Source of the DNA: Streptomyces platensis
GTDB taxonomy: Bacteria > Actinomycetota > Actinomycetes > Streptomycetales > Streptomycetaceae
DNA length: 64,000 bases
Direction: 5' to 3'
NCBI RefSeq assembly: GCF_008704855.1
Contig: NZ_CP023691.1
Span: forward strand, 7,006,001-7,070,000
Position numbers and translations under genes: made by a program. Positions within the stretch are counted from its first letter, which is position 1. The number at the start of each line of letters is the position of its first letter. The notes beneath the pieces are model-generated. The model had not been told where the DNA came from. It ran no database searches and worked only from the letters and a program-made list of their open reading frames with translations. Below, piece after piece: positions 32,511 through 40,949 of the stretch.

Positions 32511-32917
32511 AGCGACTGGCTCCACTGCTCTTCGAAGGCGATCTGCTCGGCGACAGTGGCCAGCGTCTCGTGGGGTGCGGGTTGGAATGTCTGGATGCGA
32601 TCGGCGCCGGTGGGGCGAAGGCCGGGCCTGAGGCGGTAGACGAGGAAACCCCCGTGCCCACGGCACATCCCGGAGGGCCAGGTGTCGCGACGCGAGCCGT
32701 TGACGCCCAGGAGCCACCCCTGGGGTTCGATCTGCTCGCGGATGCGGGTGAGCGCCTCGAAGCAGTCATCTGCTCTGCCGGTGGCATGCCCCCAAGGGCC
32801 GTCGGCGATCACGGTGAAATCGTGGTTCTCGCCCTCCCAGCGCAGGACGGTGTCGGCCTGCTGGGCGCCGTTGAAGGCGAGGACTTCGAAACGGTCGGGG
32901 ACCAGGTATCCACTCAT
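32507..32917 (-). CDS. Uncharacterised 136-residue protein
   Basis: Start ATG at 32917 has AAGGA eight bases upstream. The protein is soluble and mixed alpha/beta: VPDRFEVLAFNG, WEGENHDFTVIADGPWGHAT, ALTRIREQIEPQGWLLGVNG and SGMCRGHGGFLVYRLRPG. No family recognised. Residues 60-110 have the look of a small conserved domain with one Cys/His cluster (CRGHGG). It forms a two-gene unit with the 44-residue ORF by GTGA overlap. Confidence 0.6.
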   Translation of the reverse strand: MSGYLVPDRFEVLAFNGAQQADTVLRWEGENHDFTVIADGPWGHATGRADDCFEALTRIREQIEPQGWLLGVNGSRRDTWPSGMCRGHGGFLVYRLRPGLRPTGADRIQTFQPAPHETLATVAEQIAFEEQWSQSL

Positions 32918-33016
32918 CGGGTCCATCCTTGGGGCGGCTGAGCTCTGCACCCCTGCTTGTGTCGACCTGCCACGACTTCAGAGAGTGCCGGGCCAGGCAG
33001 CTCGGTACGACAGTAG

Positions 33017-33253
33017 TCACATGGCCTGAGCAGGGGCGATACTAGATTGACGTCTGCGATCCCCGCGAATCGGGAGAGGGCGCGCGTCCTTCCCGAAGGC
33101 GTAATCAGTGGTGACCCAGGCGATGGGGAATGGGGAGACACGGGGGCGTTCGAGCATGGCGTGTACGGCGGGCTCGACGTACTCCGCGAACCAGTCGTCC
33201 GGGTGCGGGGTGAAGGGCAGACAAGCGAAGGGCGCACCGGCGCCGGGGCCCAC
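33017..33253 (-). CDS. Short codon-biased ORF, possibly truncated gene
   Basis: Up to 78 codons with strong third-position G/C: FACLPFTPHPDDWFAEYVEP, HAMLERPRVSPFPIAWVTTD, YAFGKDARPLPI. The residue composition is protein-like, but there is no clear ribosome binding site. The sequence breaks into a less biased tail (RRRQSSIAPAQAM), suggesting a 3' frameshift or truncation. Family unknown. Confidence 0.35.
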   Translation of the reverse strand: MGPGAGAPFACLPFTPHPDDWFAEYVEPAVHAMLERPRVSPFPIAWVTTDYAFGKDARPLPIRGDRRRQSSIAPAQAM

Positions 33254-33341
33254 TGCCTTCAGGCCGCCCGCGGGGACAATCCGGCTATACGGAGGGGGCG
33301 TTCCGGGTGGGATGGTTGACTACGGATCACGGAGGCCGTCG

Positions 33342-34070
33342 ATGAGAGAAGCAATCACGCCCCTGCTGGATCCCCTCGCGGAGCTGTCCCGACAAGCCGC
33401 CGCGTACGACTGGGCGGCCAACGAGGCACTGACCTTGGACCCGCGCTATCGGGAGCGCCAACTGCCACTTCTCAACAACCGGGCCAGAGCGCCTCTCGGG
33501 CCCGAAATCGGCGCGGCTGAGTACTGGCCGCCGATCCGCTCAGCGGTGATCCCGATCGACAGCCGGCGGTTGGCTGCCGATCCCGGCGTCACCGCCTTCG
33601 TCGACGATCTCCGCCGTAGCGACGTAGCATCACTGGTTTGGTGGCCGGGACTTGCCCTGCGGGCCGACCGCATGCACGCCACCCTCGTCGGAGGACTCGA
33701 AAAGGGCGCGGAAGTCCCCGCTCAACTGACCCAACGCATCGCAGTGAGGGTCCGCGGGCCATGGATCGGACGATTCAATACCGGAAGGATCTACCTTCCG
33801 GTACAGGCGGCCGACGTGGAATCCGCGACCGCGCTCGCGCAGTTGCGCCTACGGACCCACGCGGACCATCGTCCACTCCTGGCCGGCTATCTGCAGCTCA
33901 CCGACGATGTCACCGGCGACTCCTACCGGCAGCTCCGCGACATCGTCGCCACCCACCAGAGCAGCATCGCGGTGCACTTGTCGCTGTCCGAGCTCTGCCT
34001 CATGGACACCATGGATGACCTGGTGTTGCGCTCTCAGCTCGCCGCCCGGATCCGGTTGCGGAACGACTGA
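33342..34070 (+). CDS. Possible 2H phosphoesterase-fold protein
   Basis: 242 residues from ATG at 33342 with GGAGG six bases upstream; an ATG at 33312 is less well placed. Two H-x-T/S motifs are visible: HATLVGG (His112, Thr114) and HLSLSEL (His212, Ser214), 100 residues apart. They would form the catalytic pair of the 2H superfamily (RNA ligase-like, cyclic phosphodiesterase). The surrounding strands fit: ASLVWWPGLALRADR before the first motif and GYLQLTDD between them. The assignment is from motif spacing only. Family members process 2',3'-cyclic phosphates or related RNA ends. It stands alone, with the MOSC gene 80 bases downstream. Confidence 0.5.
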   Translation: MREAITPLLDPLAELSRQAAAYDWAANEALTLDPRYRERQLPLLNNRARAPLGPEIGAAEYWPPIRSAVIPIDSRRLAADPGVTAFVDDLRRSDVASLVWWPGLALRADRMHATLVGGLEKGAEVPAQLTQRIAVRVRGPWIGRFNTGRIYLPVQAADVESATALAQLRLRTHADHRPLLAGYLQLTDDVTGDSYRQLRDIVATHQSSIAVHLSLSELCLMDTMDDLVLRSQLAARIRLRND

Positions 34071-34150
34071 GCGGCCACTGTACTGCCAGAGTCGCCAACT
34101 ACCCACTTCCTGCCCGAATTCGGGCAGGAGGCTCTTGTAGCATCCAGTGA

Positions 34151-34861
34151 ATGACGTACACGGTGGGAACGGTGGAGCGCATATGGCGCTATCCGATCAA
34201 GTCGACGGGGGGTGAGCGGCTGGAGCAGGCAGAGGTTATCGCCCGGGGCCTCGCCGGGGACCGGCTGTTCGCGGTGCGCGATGGCGAGGGCAAATTCGGC
34301 TCGGGGAAGAACACCCGGCGATTCCGCAGGATGCCTGGCCTACTGGAGTTGCGTTCCCGCTACCCGGACGGGACGGAGCGGCCCGAGCTGCTGGATCTAC
34401 ACGGCGCGGTCGTTGCGGACCCAACCGCCTTCCTTCGCCGCTACCTTGGCCGGGACGATGTCGAACTGGCCCGTGAGCGGGAGATCTCCCACTTCGATCA
34501 GCTTCCCCTCAGTGTTCTCAGCACCGCCACCCTCGACTGGGTGCGCGCGGCCGTTCCCGGTGTCCCGGTCGACGAGCGGCGCTTCCGACCGAATCTCCTG
34601 ATACGCACCCCACCGGGTACCCGTCCGTTCGCCGAGGACGACTGGTTCGGATGCACGGCACGGATCGGGCGCACCCTGTGCGTGGAGTTCGTGCGCTCCA
34701 GCGAGCGATGCGTGATGACCAATCAGGCCCAGCGGGATCTGCCGCACTCCCCGCTGATACTGCGAGCCATCGCGAAGGCGCATCACTCCCGGCTCGATGC
34801 CCTGGCCACGGTGCTGGTGCCCGGCCCGGTGAGTTCCGGTGATGCTGTCACTCTCCTTTGA
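34151..34861 (+). CDS. MOSC-domain protein
   Basis: 236 residues. The N-terminal beta-barrel motif VERIWRYPIKSTGGERLEQA is typical of MOSC-N domains. The MOSC core follows, with FRPNLLIRTP, GRTLCVEFVRSSERCVMTNQ (the conserved Cys) and PVSSGDAVTLL at the end. MOSC proteins are molybdenum-cofactor sulfurase/mARC relatives that bind Moco and carry out sulfur transfer or reduction. Its 3' end overlaps the convergent MFS gene by 14 bases. Confidence 0.88.
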   Translation: MTYTVGTVERIWRYPIKSTGGERLEQAEVIARGLAGDRLFAVRDGEGKFGSGKNTRRFRRMPGLLELRSRYPDGTERPELLDLHGAVVADPTAFLRRYLGRDDVELAREREISHFDQLPLSVLSTATLDWVRAAVPGVPVDERRFRPNLLIRTPPGTRPFAEDDWFGCTARIGRTLCVEFVRSSERCVMTNQAQRDLPHSPLILRAIAKAHHSRLDALATVLVPGPVSSGDAVTLL

Positions 34862-36158
34862 CGGGGCCGTGTGGGCCGGTGGGGGTGGAGACGACGGCGC
34901 GGTGCCGCGCTCGGGCGAGGGCGATCAGCACGGTGGTGCACAGTACGGCGGCGGCGCCGGCGAAGTACTGCACTGCGGGCAGCAGGCCGACAATGGTGGC
35001 GAGGAAACCGACTCCGATGACCGGCAGGCCGACCCCGAGGTAGAGGATCACGTAGAAGCTGGAAAGCACGTCAGCGTGCCGGTCGGCCGGGGCAGCTTGG
35101 CTGACCGCGGTGAGGCCACCGAGGAACGCCAGACCTTGGCCGACTCCTGCGATCACGGTCGCGGCGAACAGTACTGTCAGCGAGGACAGTCCGCCGGCCA
35201 GGGCCAGCAGCGCGAGGCCGGCAGCCAGCAGCGGAAGCCCCGTCAGCTCCAGGCTTCGGGCCGGCTTCCCGTAGCCGACGAGCTGGGCGAGTACGGAACA
35301 GGCCAGCATCAGCGCCACGGTGGCACCGCCCAGCAATAGGTTCTTGCTGTTCGCCAACGTGGCCACGTAGGGAGGGATGAGCGTGAGGAACAGGCCGATG
35401 ACGGCGAAGGCGAGGAAGCCGGCCGTCCCACTGGTGGCGAACGTGGCGCGCATGGCAACGGGGATCTCGGGACGGCGGGGCCGCCACCGCATTGCGGGGC
35501 GTGTGGCCGGCAGCGCGACCAGCGCCGCTGCGGCCGGTACCAGCAGTACGACTTCCACGGCGAACGGCAGCACATGCGGAGCCGGGGCGTACTGAGCCAG
35601 GAGACCGGCCAGCACGGGCCCGAGTCCCAGACCACCTACGGAGGCCACGGTCGAAACCAGCGCCGCCTTGCGCCGGTTGCCGTTCGGCTCCAGCTCCGCC
35701 AGTGATGCGGTTAACGGTCCTGATGCCGCGCCGAGCGCCATCCCCTGCAGCACGCGAGCCGCGAACAGCCACCCCGTGCTTGTGGCGAGCGCGAACACCA
35801 CCGACCCCAGTGCGGCCAGAGCTACCGCAGGCAGCAGCACTCGCCGGCGGCCGATGGCGTCCGACAGCGGGCCGGCCACCAGCAGGGAAGGGATCAGCGT
35901 GGCCACATATGCCGCGAAGATCAGCGTCACGACCAGTGGCGAGAATCCGAATCGCTCCTGGTAGTCCCCGTACAGCGGGGTGGGCAGATTGGTTCCCGTC
36001 AGCAGGATCAGCAGCGCGTATGCCGTGGCCCAGAACCGTCGGCCGGCTGGGCGGGGTCGCTGCTCCACGTCGGCTTCCGGTGAACCGGACGGCTCGGTTC
36101 TGCGGTGACGGCGTGGCATTTCGCGGTTCTGTGCGGGGACCGGCTGATCGAGCGGCAT
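34848..36158 (-). CDS. MFS transporter (drug-efflux type)
   Basis: About 436 residues from ATG at 36158 with GAGGAGG eight bases upstream. Twelve membrane helices are suggested, with the MFS loop GPLSDAIGRRRVLLPA between helices 2 and 3. An Arg/Pro-rich hydrophilic N-terminus of about 35 residues precedes helix 1 (FWATAYALLILLTGTNLPTP). It is divergent from an ArsR regulator, with two identical palindromes between them, so its expression is probably derepressed by the exported compound or a stress. The substrate is not predictable. Confidence 0.87.
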   Translation of the reverse strand: MPLDQPVPAQNREMPRRHRRTEPSGSPEADVEQRPRPAGRRFWATAYALLILLTGTNLPTPLYGDYQERFGFSPLVVTLIFAAYVATLIPSLLVAGPLSDAIGRRRVLLPAVALAALGSVVFALATSTGWLFAARVLQGMALGAASGPLTASLAELEPNGNRRKAALVSTVASVGGLGLGPVLAGLLAQYAPAPHVLPFAVEVVLLVPAAAALVALPATRPAMRWRPRRPEIPVAMRATFATSGTAGFLAFAVIGLFLTLIPPYVATLANSKNLLLGGATVALMLACSVLAQLVGYGKPARSLELTGLPLLAAGLALLALAGGLSSLTVLFAATVIAGVGQGLAFLGGLTAVSQAAPADRHADVLSSFYVILYLGVGLPVIGVGFLATIVGLLPAVQYFAGAAAVLCTTVLIALARARHRAVVSTPTGPHGPVKGE

Positions 36159-36176
36159 GCGTGCCTCCTCAGGCTC

Positions 36177-36197
36177 ATGTTCGAGATGTGCGAACAT
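36177..36197. promoter_or_regulatory. ArsR/MFS operator 1
   Basis: ATGTTCG-N7-CGAACAT, a perfect 7-bp inverted repeat with a 7-base spacer, 19 bases upstream of the MFS start. The same arms and spacer recur 26 bases further on. Confidence 0.85.
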
Positions 36198-36202
36198 AGC
36201 AG

Positions 36203-36223
36203 ATGTTCGTCAGCCCCGAACAT
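36203..36223. promoter_or_regulatory. ArsR/MFS operator 2
   Basis: Second ATGTTCG-N7-CGAACAT. Centre-to-centre spacing to operator 1 is 26 bases, near 2.5 helical turns. It lies 18 bases upstream of the arsR-type start. The paired sites fill almost all of the 82-base intergenic region. Confidence 0.85.
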
Positions 36224-36240
36224 GGCGTTATGCTGAAGGC

Positions 36241-36585
36241 ATGGCGAGCCGTACCGCGACGAAGCTTGTGCACCCCGACCGCACCCAACTGCGGTTCACC
36301 ACCGTCCTGGCCGCCCTCGGCGACCCGGTACGTCTGGCCATCGTCGCCCGCCTCGCAGACGCCGAACCCGACGGCGAACTGGCGTGTACGACGTTCGCCC
36401 TGTCCGTCAGCAAGTCCACCCAGAGCGGCCACTTCAGGGTGCTGCGGGAAGCCGGCGTGATCCGTCAGCGCGACGAGGGAACCCGGCGACTGAACCGACT
36501 GCGCCGGGACGACATCGACGACCGCTTCCCGGGCCTCCTCGATCTCGCCATTCGCCATGGGCGAGACATGCTCGCTGACTGGTAA
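36241..36585 (+). CDS. ArsR-family HTH regulator
   Basis: 114 residues with the ArsR/SmtB winged helix: LAALGDPVRLAIVARLADAE (helices 1-2), LSVSKSTQSGHFRVLREAGV (recognition helix) and the wing VIRQRDEGTRRLNRLRRDDI. The cysteine-rich metal box of ArsR (ELCVC) is absent, so it is probably not a metal sensor but one of the non-metal members controlling transporters. The ATG at 36241 is preferred over longer frames, which cross the operators. It is the likely repressor of the divergent MFS gene. Confidence 0.87.
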   Translation: MASRTATKLVHPDRTQLRFTTVLAALGDPVRLAIVARLADAEPDGELACTTFALSVSKSTQSGHFRVLREAGVIRQRDEGTRRLNRLRRDDIDDRFPGLLDLAIRHGRDMLADW

Positions 36586-36669
36586 CCCTGTCGTCGGCGC
36601 GCCGGATATCCGCAGATCCGACGACGGGGGCGGGGGCTGAAGCGGATAACGCGTCTCCCCGGCCAGGCC

Positions 36670-37056
36670 TCAGCTGTCAGACGTCGACTGCTCGTCGTCA
36701 CGCGCCGGGGGCGTCCGGAGCTCGCGGTACCAGCTGCCCCAGGTGTCGAGCTGACCGATGATGTCCCGCAGGCTCTCGCCGACTTCGGTGAGCGTGTACT
36801 CCACCTTCGGCGGCACTTCCGCGTAGACCTTCCGCGATACGAGACCGTCCTCCTCCAGCTCCCGAAGCTGCCGGGTGAGCATCCGCTGGGTGACGGTGGG
36901 CATGGCCTGTCTGAGTGCGCCGAATCGGTGCGTGCCTAACAAGAGGTACCGGATGATCAGCAGCTTCCATTTCCCGCCGACGACCGACAGCACCACCTCG
37001 GTGTTGCACCATTCGGCCATCGCTTCCACCTGCTCGCGTTCTCGCCTCATGATCAT
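36670..37056 (-). CDS. HxlR-family HTH regulator
   Basis: About 128 residues. The HxlR signature is clear: AMAEWCNTEVVLSVVGGKWK then LLIIRYLLLGTHRFGALRQA, recognition helix TQRMLTRQLRELEEDGLVSR, and wing VPPKVEYTLTEVGESL. The Cys in the N-terminal segment is a possible redox or electrophile sensor, as in HypR/QorR relatives. It is divergent from a DHA2 exporter and shares a very short promoter with it. ATGs at 37056 and 37050 and a GTG at 37059 are all possible starts. Confidence 0.87.
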   Translation of the reverse strand: MIMRREREQVEAMAEWCNTEVVLSVVGGKWKLLIIRYLLLGTHRFGALRQAMPTVTQRMLTRQLRELEEDGLVSRKVYAEVPPKVEYTLTEVGESLRDIIGQLDTWGSWYRELRTPPARDDEQSTSDS

Positions 37057-37068
37057 CACTGTAGCCAG

Positions 37069-37076
37069 GTATACCG
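37069..37076. promoter_or_regulatory. GGTATACC palindrome between hxlR-type and exporter genes
   Basis: A perfect 8-bp palindrome flanked by imperfect symmetry (CCAG on the left, CTGG on the right). It is placed 12 bases from the regulator start in the short divergent region, so it is the best operator candidate there. Confidence 0.5.
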
Positions 37077-37127
37077 ACTGGAACTATGCGGCCGAAGGGC
37101 CCCCAAGGCACAGGAAAGACCGTACTT

Positions 37128-38672
37128 GTGGCGGAAGTTCCCGCTGCACACAGTGGTGTGGTGCTGACTGAGACCCAACAGACGACCCCTCACCGATGGG
37201 CGGCGCTGAGCGTGCTGTGCGCCGGCCTGCTCCTGGTCGGAATGGACCTGACGGTGCTGAACGTGGCGGTGCCGACGATCAGCAGAGAGCTCTTGCCGAG
37301 CGGATCCGAGCTCCTCTGGATCGTCGACAGCTATGCGCTGACCGTGGCCGCCGGGCTGATCGCCTGCGGGACACTGGGAGACCGGTTCGGGCGCAAGCGG
37401 ATGCTGATGGCCGGCTTCGCGGTCTTCGGTGTCGCGTCGGCGGCCGCGGCGCTGGCGGTCACCCCCGGGCAGTTGATCGCCGCTCGGGCGGCACTCGGGA
37501 TCGGGGGCACGATGATGATGGCTACTACGCCCGCCATCATCAGGGCCATATTCCCCGCCGACCGGGAGCGGTCGGTGGCGATCGGCCTGTGGACCGCGGC
37601 GAACAGCGTGGGAGTCTCCGTGGGGCCGCTCCTGGGCGGGCTGCTGATCGAGCACTTCTGGTGGGGTTCGGTGTTCCTGGTGAATGTGCCGATCGTGGTG
37701 CTCGCCGTGGCCGGCGGCGCCCTGCTGGTGCCCGAGTCGCGCAACACCCGGCCGCACCGTTGGGACGCGGCCGGCGCCGGGATGTCGGCCATGGGGCTCG
37801 GCACTGTCGTATACGCCTTCCAGCAACTGGGCGAGCACGACGGGTCCCGGCCGGTGGTCTGGGCCACCGGGCTCCTTGGCGTGGCGCTCCTGATCGGCTT
37901 CGTCGTCCGGCAGCGCCGGATCAGCCAACCGCTGCTGGACGTCACACAGTTCGCCGACCGCTGGTTCTCCCTCTCCGCGCTGTGCATCCTGGGGTGTTAC
38001 GGCGCGTACACCGCGCTGCTCTTCCTTCTCACCCAGCGCTTCCAACTCCTGCAAGGATATTCGCCGTTGGGCGCCGGCCTGGCTCTGATGCCGTTGGCGC
38101 TGGCCAACGCCGGCGGCGCGGCCCTGGCGCCGCGCTTCGCCGCGCGGTGGGGACGCCGGCGGGCCCTGTCCGGCGGACTGCTGCTGTGCGCGCTGGCACT
38201 GGCCGCGTTCACGCTGTGCGGTGCCACGGGCAACTACGCCGCCCTGGTGGCCGCGGGACTCGGTTCCGGAGCGGTCATGACCCTGGGCTCGGACGCGATT
38301 CTGGGCGCGGCGAAACCTGAACGGGCGGGAGAGGCCGGAGCTGTTCAGGAAACCTCCTTCTCCCTCGGGGCGGGACTCGGCCTCGCCGTCCTGGGAACCG
38401 TGCTGTCTCTGGTGTACCGCTCCGACTTCGCCCCGGTGCCCGGCGCCTCGGCCCACCAGTGGGAGACCGCACGCAGTTCGCTCGGTGCCGCGACCGAAGT
38501 GGCCGCACGGACCGGGGGCCGGATCGGCGACGCGTTGCAGAGCGCTGCCGAGCACGCCTTCGACACCGGCTTCGCAGTGGCGACCGGAAGCGCCGCCGTT
38601 GTCCTCGTACTGCTGGGCGCCCTGGCTTGGAGAGGCCTGCGCGAATCCGGCTGCCACCGCGGGCACACCTGA
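37128..38672 (+). CDS. DHA2-family (14-TM) drug/proton antiporter
   Basis: About 514 residues from a GTG with AGGAAAG nine bases upstream; an ATG at 37086 would add 14 residues without a good site. The protein shows MFS motif A (GDRFGRKRMLMAG), the motif D-like start (LLLVGMDLTVLNVAVPTISR), and motif C around helix 5 (GLWTAANSVGVSVGPLLGGL). The length and the LLWIVDSYALT segment match EmrB/QacA-like exporters such as those for actinorhodin or methylenomycin. Divergence from an HxlR gene suggests inducible resistance. A tandem repeat lies just after the gene. Confidence 0.9.
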   Translation: MAEVPAAHSGVVLTETQQTTPHRWAALSVLCAGLLLVGMDLTVLNVAVPTISRELLPSGSELLWIVDSYALTVAAGLIACGTLGDRFGRKRMLMAGFAVFGVASAAAALAVTPGQLIAARAALGIGGTMMMATTPAIIRAIFPADRERSVAIGLWTAANSVGVSVGPLLGGLLIEHFWWGSVFLVNVPIVVLAVAGGALLVPESRNTRPHRWDAAGAGMSAMGLGTVVYAFQQLGEHDGSRPVVWATGLLGVALLIGFVVRQRRISQPLLDVTQFADRWFSLSALCILGCYGAYTALLFLLTQRFQLLQGYSPLGAGLALMPLALANAGGAALAPRFAARWGRRRALSGGLLLCALALAAFTLCGATGNYAALVAAGLGSGAVMTLGSDAILGAAKPERAGEAGAVQETSFSLGAGLGLAVLGTVLSLVYRSDFAPVPGASAHQWETARSSLGAATEVAARTGGRIGDALQSAAEHAFDTGFAVATGSAAVVLVLLGALAWRGLRESGCHRGHT

Positions 38673-38702
38673 CGGTTGACGTCTGCTCACCGGGATGCTT
38701 CC

Positions 38703-38742
38703 CGACCTTCGGCCTTCGACCTTCGGCCTTCGACCTTCGGCC
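38703..38742. repeat. 14-bp tandem repeat downstream of the exporter
   Basis: CGACCTTCGGCCTT repeated nearly three times (38703, 38717, 38731). Adjacent inverted sequence lets it fold (AAGG against CCTT). It may act in transcript termination, or may simply be slippage-prone DNA. Confidence 0.75.
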
Positions 38743-38883
38743 TCCGGTGCTCTCGGCGCCCGGCGCCCGGGCCAAGAGCGGCCTGGTGGCCGTGGCCAGC
38801 ACGTCGGCGCGGGTGCGCGGGCATCCACCCATACAGTTATGCAACGCCGCACGACAGAGCAACACCGCATGTAAGGGGTAGAG

Positions 38884-39372
38884 ATGCTTGATTCCACAAC
38901 AGACCCGCAGATCCCGAGCAGGGTGCGCCACGTCCCGGTGCCACCCGAGGTGCATCCGCTCAGCACACTTGCCCGGATCGACTACGAGAACGCCGTGCTC
39001 GCCGACCTCGGCCCGGCTCAGGACCGCACCGCCGAGCAGTGGGCGCGAGCCATCCTGGAAGACGCGCCCCCTGAGACGCGGCATGCCCTCACACAGGGCT
39101 GGACCGCTCTTGGCCTGCAGCTCGGCCCGGCGAGGTCCGAAGACTTCGTGCTCGGCTGGCCGGTGCGGCACAGCACTCCGGACCTCGTGCTTCTCTCCGC
39201 CGATCCCACACTCGGTCTGAGCGGCGAGCTGCTCGTCCAACGACGGCCGCAGTCGCTGCTGTTGGCCTGCTTCATCCAACTGGAGGACGACACAGCACGC
39301 GCCTTGTGGACCCAGGCCGAAAGCCGGCACCCCCATGTCATGCACCAGCTCCTGGAACAGGCCACGAGGTAG
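38884..39372 (+). CDS. DUF2867-like conserved protein
   Basis: 162 residues from ATG with AAGGGGTAGAG upstream. Reads VRHVPVPPEVHPLSTLARID, YENAVLADLGPAQDRTAEQW, GWTALGLQLGPARS, LGWPVRHSTPDLVLLSADPT, ELLVQRRPQSLLLACFIQLE. This sequence pattern fits the DUF2867 group, with an SRPBCC-like ligand-binding fold. The function is unknown. It stands alone, and the stretch 39373-39592 after it shows nothing. Confidence 0.55.
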   Translation: MLDSTTDPQIPSRVRHVPVPPEVHPLSTLARIDYENAVLADLGPAQDRTAEQWARAILEDAPPETRHALTQGWTALGLQLGPARSEDFVLGWPVRHSTPDLVLLSADPTLGLSGELLVQRRPQSLLLACFIQLEDDTARALWTQAESRHPHVMHQLLEQATR

Positions 39373-39592
39373 AGCGGGGCGAGTGGGGGAGACATCCAGG
39401 GGCCGCAGCGAGTGGCCCCAAGAAGCCGGGCGGGGTGTGCTCACTGCGCCTCGCCATCGTGTCGGGGCGGGTGACTTCCCACGGGCAGTCCGAGGCGGCC
39501 GGGGCGACCGACCGGCCGCCCCGGAGGTCCTCTCTGCTCCATACTTCCCAGCGATACAGGCCCAGTTCGCGATGGCGTAGGCCGCCTCGCCG

Positions 39593-39844
39593 TCAGCGCA
39601 GGCCGGCCGCCCATGCGATGAGTGCGGCGAAGCCGTCGCTGGTAAGGCCGCATCGGGGGTCAACTCGGTGCAGTAGGGCGGGACCGCTGTGATGCTCCCT
39701 CACCCAGGCGCGATCCGCCTCGGTGATCTCGTCATCGATCCAGGCGAACGCCCGCCCTTTCGCCCATGCGGCGATCTCCGGCGTCTTCCAGAACACACCG
39801 TTTGCGGGCTCGGCCCGCGGCGAGGGCCAGGCAATGAAAGGCAT
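39593..39844 (-). pseudogene. C-terminal half of a HAD-like protein
   Basis: About 83 codons: MPFIAWPSPRAEPANGVFWK, TPEIAAWAKGRAFAWIDDEI, TEADRAWVREHHSGPALLHR, DPRCGLTSDGF. It matches the C-terminal portion of a Streptomyces HAD-type protein whose N-terminal part (the FLDVDG nucleophile motif) should lie upstream. Upstream, between 39845 and about 40000, the codon-biased sequence continues in another frame (EDTNDAPWDPMATPGASFVR), which is unrelated or shifted. The gene has lost its catalytic half. Confidence 0.6.
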
Positions 39845-40096
39845 ACTGCGGTGCCCCTCCGCGTCCGCTGCCCGAGATCTGTGCCAGAGCCCGCTCGAAC
39901 CGTGCGAGCCGCACGAACGATGCCCCCGGGGTCGCCATCGGGTCCCAGGGGGCATCGTTAGTGTCCTCCCGTAGCTCCGCCGCCAACTGCGTTCCGCACC
40001 GTACGAGAACACCGCGTGGCCTGCGTCGCCGCGCCCTCCGATCCGCAGAGGTTGCTCACTCCCCAGTGCGGTGAGGGTCTCGGAAAGTAGTGGTGC

Positions 40097-40618
40097 TCAG
40101 CGGCGTCGAAGGTTCGCCCAGGTGTTGCCGTCATCTTCGTCCTTGGCGAGCCACCGGTAGGCAGGGAAGTTGGCGTTGCCGCCGATCGTGACCTTGTTCA
40201 GGTACCAGCCAGGTTTCTCACCTTTGTTGTTGTGGCTGATTGTGATGCTCGTGACCCGGCCGACATCGCGGAGACCGAGAGTGAAGCGATCGGTCTTGCC
40301 GCGCTCGAAGTTGTCTTCGGAGTTGTCGAGTTTGTGTCCTACGGAACCCCTGGTGCCGTAGATGGTGAGGTAGACGTTCGCGTCGGTGCCAGCACCCGCC
40401 CTGTTGCCGGTGTACACGGCAACGCGGTATTGGCGTTGAGCAGCCACACCGATCCCTTTGTGCAGGGGATTGGATGGTGTGTTCTGCCGCCCAGAATACG
40501 TGTGGTCCGATCCGATGCGGGGTGTGACGCCGGCAGCGGCGCTTTCTGAGGTCGCCATGATGGTGGCGGCGGCAAGCGCCATCGTGCCTGCGACGACACG
40601 ACCGATACGCATCTTCAA
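40097..40618 (-). CDS. Secreted PLAT/LH2-domain protein
   Basis: 173 residues. A TTG start at 40618 has AAAGGAG six bases upstream; the ATG at 40612 is the alternative. Signal peptide about 1-29 (MRIGRVVAGTMALAAATIMA, cleavage near SAAAG). The mature part is one PLAT beta-sandwich: RQYRVAVYTGNRAGAGTDAN, VYLTIYGTRGSVGHKLDNSE, NFERGKTDRFTLGLRDVGRV, SHNNKGEKPGWYLNKVTI. PLAT domains bind lipids or proteins, often as modules of lipases and lipoxygenases. Here the domain stands alone, so it may be an extracellular adaptor or stress protein. Confidence 0.88.
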   Translation of the reverse strand: MKMRIGRVVAGTMALAAATIMATSESAAAGVTPRIGSDHTYSGRQNTPSNPLHKGIGVAAQRQYRVAVYTGNRAGAGTDANVYLTIYGTRGSVGHKLDNSEDNFERGKTDRFTLGLRDVGRVTSITISHNNKGEKPGWYLNKVTIGGNANFPAYRWLAKDEDDGNTWANLRRR

Positions 40619-40949
40619 AACATGCTCCTTTCGGCTGGTGATGTGGCTACGCCCCGTACCCTTTCCTTATCTCGTCGTCTGGACCCCGGGCAACGAGGCT
40701 TCTGATGTGCCTCACCTGTATGTCCGGGAATCCGTCACCGACCAGCCTGCCGGGGCCCTTGGCGAAGGTCGTTAGCAGTGGGTCCACACCTCTGCGCAAT
40801 CCGTCCACATTCCGCCGGATACACGGCGGTGAGACAGCCACCCGAGTGACGCCTCGGGATGGTTCAGCCTGGCCAGTCGAGTCCGAGGGCGGCGAGTGCG
40901 GACCGCCCGCAACCGCCAGGGTCGGGGTGGAGCCGCATTCGTACAGCGC
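40619..40949. other. No gene seen; leads into a transposase relic
   Basis: It contains the PLAT gene promoter at the left. The rest has no recognisable protein sequence, though its right end is probably the decayed 5' part of the IS5-type transposase that follows. Confidence 0.4.
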
